Below are positions 58,476 through 64,000 of a DNA stretch of 64,000 nt, piece after piece (the first letter of the stretch is position 1; each line of letters opens with the position of its first letter). The notes beneath the pieces were generated by a model that was not told the origin of the DNA, searched no databases, and saw only the letters and a list, made by a program, of their open reading frames with translations. The DNA comes from Oopsacas minuta. Taxonomy: Eukaryota > Porifera > Hexactinellida > Lyssacinosida > Leucopsacidae. The stretch is taken from positions 900,060 to 964,059 of the forward strand of contig JAKMXF010000332.1 in assembly GCA_024704765.1 (NCBI GenBank), given 5' to 3'. The translations under genes were made by a program, and so were the position numbers.

Positions 58476-58610
58476 TCTGACGTCGGTCACGCATACGTTT
58501 TATTTGGGCACCTTTTGTCGTAATGCGTCTAATATTTAATCCGATTTGTTAAAAATTTGACGCATTTCGGCTAAAGGCGCCAAAATAACGCATGCATGAC
58601 CGACGTTAGA
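58476..58610. mobile_element. 135-bp MITE, about 35-bp TIRs
   Basis: Left TCTGACGTCGGTCACGCATA, right (reverse complement) TCTAACGTCGGTCATGCATG, continuing as CGTT.TATTT(T/G)GG(C/G)(G/A)CCTTT. It directly abuts the right arm of the 57,813-58,472 element. A half copy (GGCAAAATACACGCATGCAT) sits just left of that element at about 57,778. Confidence 0.75.
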
Positions 58611-58889
58611 ATATATGCTGTGAATATTGTCTAAATCTGAAACCCGCAAACCTTATCATTACAAATTTTGATATTTTCTCCGCGAACATTCCTAGATCCC
58701 ATTGTATACAATTTGAAACTATAAGTCTAATAAATTTCTCAAAAGGACAGCTTTACATTGGAGCATTTAAGGGCTTAATTGCTACTTAAGCAAGCCAAAT
58801 GGCGTCATTTCAGCATGGACATAGTTTATAGATATACTGTTTGAATTGTTAAAGTACCTATAATACATTTATTCGGATCAAGATGTATC
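58611..58889. other. No gene seen
   Basis: Short non-coding spacer before the long palindrome. Confidence 0.4.
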
Positions 58890-61146
58890 AGAATTCCCTG
58901 GAAACCCGGCATTAGTTCTACTATTCTAGTAGTCATTAGTTCTAATTTTCTTTTGTAGACGTTAATTCTACTTTTTTAATGTGTAGTCATTAGTTCTACT
59001 CGGAAAATTGGCAGTGCTTCTACTTTTAATTATAATTGTAGAGCTATTGCGTGAGATTCTAACTCACGTGAGGTTGTAACTCATTAGTATTATTGGACAG
59101 GGACAGCCTTTCACCGTGATATTTTAACTCATTTATATTAAACCACTGTGAATTTGCAGGATATTCGACCAGGATCATTTCAATTACTAATTTGTCCTAC
59201 TTGTACTCATCAGATTTACCCGAAATTAATATCATTCGGTAGAGGAGTGTTGGACGTTGTATAAAATATAATTTCTTAAACATTTTTTAACTTTTACCTA
59301 TCTATTTTGTCATGACGAGTAGGGTCGCTTCTCTATTAAATCGACGACCTAAAAGTGAGAATACAAATCTGAAATCTTGTGTCTATATTTGTGACATGGA
59401 CGTTTATGTAAATTAAATTTCATCCAAAAATTCCTATAACTCGAGGAGATACAAGTATTCAAAGTTGAAGTCAGAGTTATGGTGGAGGGGGTGAGTATCA
59501 TTTTACAAAAAGTAGGGTCAGTTCAAATTGATAGTTGATATCCCAAATCGAAGTCAAACTATTATATTTTGATGACAATCGATAGCTGAAACATGGGTGT
59601 ATACCATTATGTCGCTATATTCCTGAAATTCTGAAAGATACAGTCACAATGGGGTTCTAATAATGGCATAATTGTCGTTTTTATGTATTTTCAAAATTTC
59701 AATTTAGACTCAAATTTCAAGATAATTCATTCCCCGAATCGCCTGAAACTTTACAGGCTCCTTCTTTTATATTATATCTTTCAATTTCCTTTAAAAGAAA
59801 CAGGGGTCACTAGTACTTTTCTAATGGATATTACAAAATTAATATTTTGTGAAAATATGTTTTTCCACTAGCCGCATCATTATTCGCATTGTCTAATACA
59901 ATACTAGATTATCTCATAAGACTAATGAGCATGACTGTTATTTACGCATGAAGCACATGTTATAACTCTTCTCTTGGTTCCCATTCTAATGTTGCTATAA
60001 CAAACGAATAATCATTATTTGTCAATATGTAGATTCATTGTGATGGATAAAAATAGAAAATGTAAGTATTTTGCGGTTTGATTATTCGTTTGTTGTAGTA
60101 ACATTAGAATGGGAACCAAGAGAAGAGTTATAACATGTGTTACTTCTTGCGTAAATAGCAGTCATGCTCATTAGTCTTATGAGATAATCTAGTATTGCAT
60201 TAGACAATATGAATAACTATATGGCTAGTGGAAAACATTATACAAATATTAGTTTTGTAATATTCAGTAAAAAAGTACTAGCGACCCCTGATTCTTTTAA
60301 GGGAATTGAATGATATAATATAAAAGAAGGACACTGTAAAGTTTCAGGCGATTATGAGAAAGAATTATTTTTGAAATTTGAGTATAAATTGAAATTTCGA
60401 AAATACATAAAAAACGACAATTATGCCATTTTTAGAACCCCATTGTGACTGTATCTTTCAGAATTTCATGATTATAGCGACATAATGATATATATCGATG
60501 TCTCAGCTATCGATTGTCATCAAAATATAATAGTTTGACTTCGATTTGGGATATCAACTATCAATTTGAACTGACCCTACTTTTTGTAAAATGATACTCA
60601 CCCCCTCCACCATAACTCTGACTTCAACTTTGAATACTTGTATCTCCTCGAGTTATAGGAATTTTTGGATGAAATTTAATTTACATAAACGTCCATGTCA
60701 CAAACATAGACACAAGATTTCAGATTTGTATTCTCACTTTTAGGTCGTCGATTTAATAGAGAAGCGACCCTACTCGTCATGACAAAATAGATAGGTAAAA
60801 GTTAAAAAATGTTTAAGAAATTATATTTTATACAACGTCCAACACTCCTCTACCGAATGATATTAATTTCGGGTAAATCTGATGAGTACAAGTAGGACAA
60901 ATTAGTAATTGAAATGATCCTGGTCGAATATCCTGCAAATTCACAGTGGTTTAATATAAATGAGTTAAAATATCACGGTGAAAGGCTGTCCCTGTCCAAT
61001 AATACTAATGAGTTACAACCTCACGTGAGTTAGAATCTCACGCAATAGCTCTACAATTATAATTAAAAGTAGAAGCACTGCCAATTTCCGAGTAGAATTA
61101 ATTACTACTGTCAGAGTAGAATTAAATGCCTGCGTCCCGAATTCCC
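58890..61146. repeat. 2.26-kb near-perfect palindrome (arms about 1.1 kb)
   Basis: Left arm 58,890-60,014 and right arm 60,079-61,146 are inverted copies separated by 64 bases. Over roughly 300 bases (59,280-59,590 against 60,500-60,810) I could find only one difference; nearer the centre and at the outer tips divergence is higher, and the left tip has about 60 extra bases made of repeated TTAGTTCTAC-like units. The arms carry no transposase and only incidental short frames. This is the form of a foldback element or a large inverted duplication; transcribed, it would give a very long hairpin RNA. An assembly artefact cannot be excluded. Confidence 0.92.
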
Positions 61147-61619
61147 TATGTAAATATTGTGGTATTCAATCAATCTCTGGCCCAAAATTTTATTACCTAC
61201 CATTGCTTTAGTGTATAGAATGCTATGGTTGAATAAATTGGACACATTTGAAACAACAAAAATGCATTTTCGAATATTGAATTTCAACATTCCTAAGTAT
61301 TTGCCATAACTCATTGACATTGAGTTATAGACCTATTATCACAAAAACTCAGATTTCTAATAATTAAGCATTCTGAAGGCAGTTATAATGAAATCTAACC
61401 ACTTTAAGCATGTGAAAAATATCTCTACTTTCGCCTATTTTCCCCCTTGCTCCAAAAGTCATTAAAAGTAATTTGATAGACCAATTAAATAGAATTCGCT
61501 TCTCTCCTGTAGTGACCAAGTGTCTTGAATTTCTAGCTACTTTCTTATTGATAAATTCGAATTCTTTGATATATTTACATATTATCGTATAATTTTTATC
61601 CTTGGAACAAAGTAGAGTA
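61147..61619 (+). promoter_or_regulatory. Upstream region of PP1 gene, no defined element
   Basis: Non-coding DNA between the palindrome and the PP1 start codon; presumably promoter and 5' UTR. No TATA or other motif can be assigned. Confidence 0.3.
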
Positions 61620-61919
61620 ATGAATCAAGACACGGAGAAGCTAAATATTGACAGTGTAATTAACCGCTTGTTAGAAGTCCGTGGAGCTAGACCAGGGAAG
61701 ACAGTTCAGTTGTCTGAACTTGAGATACGATCTTTGTGCATAAAGTCCCGCGAACTTTTTCTTTCTCAACCGATTCTACTTGAGCTTGAAGCTCCACTCA
61801 AGATCTGCGGGGACATTCACGGACAGTACTATGACCTTTTGAGGTTATTTGAATATGGTGGTTTCCCTCCGGAAAGCAATTACCTATTCCTGGGAGACTA
61901 CGTAGATAGAGGAAAACAG
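61620..61919 (+). CDS. PP1 catalytic subunit, exon 1 (gene continues beyond window)
   Basis: Encodes the first 100 residues of serine/threonine protein phosphatase PP1, the metallophosphatase that acts with many regulatory subunits in nucleus and cytoplasm. From [20 protein letters not shown] it follows the PP1 N-terminus closely: [40 protein letters not shown] and [25 protein letters not shown] and GDYVDRG are the first two metal-binding/catalytic motifs (Asp, His, Asp, Arg present). I start at ATG 61,620; upstream in-frame sequence has no ATG. The exon ends GGAAAACAG|GTATGA (61,919/61,920), immediately before the position where PP1 continues SLETICLLL. That continuation is not in the remaining 2,080 bases, so the rest lies to the right. 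Which PP1 isoform cannot be told. Confidence 0.96.
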
Positions 61920-64000
61920 GTATGATTAATTCAATGGTAGATAGGTCAGTGCAGCGTTTTAGCGAGGCTAATCTGGGTACTTATCTTGACTTGACTCTAG
62001 CAGCCTACTTTTACCTGATCATGAAGATTTTTACTATTGATCTCAGAACTTCAAAATTTTGACCAAGTGCATGCTAATTGAAGTTGATTTATCATGGCTT
62101 TACGTATATTGTAAATTTGGGATTTACGCTATTTTTTGAAATTTCATCACCAAAGGTATATGTGCTGAGTCGTTTCAGATGTCACAAGGTGGTTCTATCC
62201 AGTGTTCCCACAAATCGCGTCTTGTTAAGGTGCTTGGAATATCTAGCTGTGTTAAAATGAAGATGCAATGCATAGGACTTAATATCTGTATAAGCGACAT
62301 GAGCCCATTCAATTTCAAAAATGAGGGCTTACGAAAATCCTGTGATAACCACTGGTTCTATCATGCTAGGAATACGAAGTCAAATCACATGCTTTGCCTA
62401 TCTAGATGCTTTAAGTATGTACTAGATAGGTAAGGATTATTTTAGTATATTCATCAGATCCAGCTCTCAACCCTAATTATGTACGCCTTAATAAATTCCT
62501 GGGGAAATACTGATAATGCAATATATGATCTTTTTACTGTATCGGGTCATAGTCGTAAAACAGTTCAAATTAAAAATGTTTCACAATTGTTGAAAAATAG
62601 GATATATACTTATACTAGGCAAAAGGTTTATAGAATGTCCAAAGTGTCCCGTGAGCCTACTGTATAGGGAAGCTTGTCATGTCATGTAGGGATTTATAAT
62701 TGGGAAATAATCACCGGCTGGGGTCTAGTGGCGCTTTAAGTACCCCTGTGGAGCGAAGCTCCTGGAAGACAATTCTATTTACATTTTCCAATCACATTAG
62801 CTGCCTTTCTGTCAGGTAACTTCGAATCTCGAATCAATTTCTCTTTTCTGAATAATACTCATAAAGCTTGTAAGTTTTCGATTGACCCACCATGATATTT
62901 TTTAGGGTGGGTTTTACCCGCTCTGATTTGTTCATTGCCACAATAGATATTGGTTGTCACTTGTCAAGTACCCAACTTGTATTTATCCCCAGACATGTGT
63001 TTTCTAAATTCAAGTGTTATAATTTTAATTTTAATTATCTATTGAGGTCATGTGGCAAGTGTTAATGAATATAACTAGAGCACTTACATTGTTTGTTTGA
63101 GCATTTATTTTTATACTTGTAGATATTATTCTTCGTTGTAATAAGGTTTGTCTCAGGTTCGAAATTCTATTGGAAATTTAATTGAGCAGAGGTAGTTAAC
63201 TTTCACAATTCCAGGAAACTTCTTGCATATTCAGACTTGTTAGTATCATTTTATATTATAGATTAGATTTGTTAGTAAACACAATTAATTGAATCCAAAA
63301 GTCGCTAAATATATATTTGGGGTTTACGCGGGCCGGGTTAGCCTATAAGCCAAATACCCCATGGCTTAGGACAGGGGTACTCAAACTTTTAAATCTACGG
63401 GTCACTTTAAAAACTTTGCTCGCTTTACGGGCCACAAATCATAGATTGCCTTTGGCTTTAGTTTAATCAATTTTCAAGCTATACTATTTACCTCATATTG
63501 CATTCACAATGGATTCTATTTCTAAATTCAGGTTATTGACTTAAATTATAATCTTGTAAATTGATTCGAATCATTTGATGTCTCTTTTGAACTTAGCTTG
63601 TTTCTAGCAAGTGGACAATAGTACTAAACCTAGATTAGGGATATACTATGTACTGTTCATACTAGAAAAACATTGCAGAAATATCTCGCCATTTTAATTT
63701 ATGTTCTGTTTCCTATGTTGTACTTGTGAAGCTCTAATAATTGATAGAATTTGCAAATGCAAACTATAGTTACCAATACTTTGTTCATACTAGGAACATT
63801 GATGCATTTGTAGATTATCTCTAATTATTTCTATATGGTGTTTAGAAAAACACTTATTATCTGACGATGGGAGCACGTCAATCACTGTGTATATATATAT
63901 ATATGGACAATGAAAGCAAGTGAATTATCTGCGAGCCACGGTTTGAGCGCCCTTGGCTTAGGGCCTCACGGCCCTCACCAATTCGACAAAAAATAGCTTG
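61920..64000 (+). other. PP1 intron 1, at least 2,081 bp
   Basis: Starts GTATGA and runs past the window edge. It holds a hAT MITE at 63,372-63,955 and, within it, a TA run at about 63,888-63,904; 61,930-63,360 shows nothing identifiable. Confidence 0.8.
63372..63955. mobile_element. 584-bp hAT MITE in PP1 intron
   Basis: Left end CAGGGGTACTCAAACTTTT, right end (reverse complement) CAAGGGCGCTCAAACCGTGG. Flanking octamers GCTTAGGA (63,364-63,371) and GCTTAGGG (63,956-63,963) match at seven positions. No coding capacity. Confidence 0.88.

Noticed and set aside
61602-61619. Earlier PP1 start at 61,602
   Set aside because: The codon is TTG, not ATG; the in-frame ATG at 61,620 gives the usual PP1 N-terminus.
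61930-64000. Search for PP1 exon 2 (SLETICLLL...)
   Set aside because: No matching codons in any plus frame; the intron extends past the window.

Overview
This window looks like nuclear DNA from an AT-rich metazoan, probably an invertebrate. The clean coding sequence encodes conserved animal housekeeping proteins: CstF-64/CSTF2, complex I NDUFS3, the PP1 catalytic subunit, and possibly the N-terminus of a UAP56/DDX39-type helicase. Two of these genes are split by GT-AG introns. The space between is filled with eukaryotic DNA transposons and their decayed transposases. I see no bacterial operons, CRISPR arrays, rRNA or tRNA genes. The species cannot be fixed from sequence alone.

Layout. 1-13.3 kb: an uncharacterised Cys-rich ORF running off the left edge, a TIR element, two Merlin elements (one deleted), a hAT remnant, and a three-level nest (dispersed repeat, interrupted by a 2.8-kb hAT, itself interrupted by a 383-bp MITE with a perfect 8-bp duplication). 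13.3-25.4 kb: CSTF2, two coding exons separated by a 10.5-kb intron that holds a hAT MITE, a MULE remnant, a mariner-like MITE and a RAG1/Transib-like remnant. 25.4-35.9 kb: a hAT MITE, a second Cys-rich copy, a complete Ginger element with ~110-bp TIRs, and a complete Transib/RAG1-like transposon. 36-43.4 kb: mostly non-coding, with hairpins and one hAT element, then an uninterrupted NDUFS3. 43.4-54.8 kb: dispersed repeats, an unidentified decayed coding region, two hAT remnants, a mariner and a 1.3-kb Tc1/mariner with intact ends. 54.8-61.2 kb: a candidate helicase first exon on the minus strand, a TIR element with an adjacent MITE, and a 2.26-kb near-perfect palindrome. 61.6-64 kb: PP1 exon 1 and the start of its intron, with a hAT MITE.

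Headline. The 3,343-bp element at 31,899-35,241 starts and ends with CACAGTGGCTTA (its first seven bases are the V(D)J recombination heptamer), is flanked by a perfect 5-bp GC-rich duplication CCACC, and encodes a decayed RAG1-core-like transposase in which the CxxC and HxxxxH zinc ligands and the terminal glutamate motif are still readable. A second, more decayed relative lies in the CSTF2 intron. Other strong finds are the Ginger element with both termini, the ~1.1-kb-arm palindrome, and a MITE that underlies the apparent 5' end of the NDUFS3 reading frame. Host genes and transposons show no functional coupling beyond insertion into introns and flanks.
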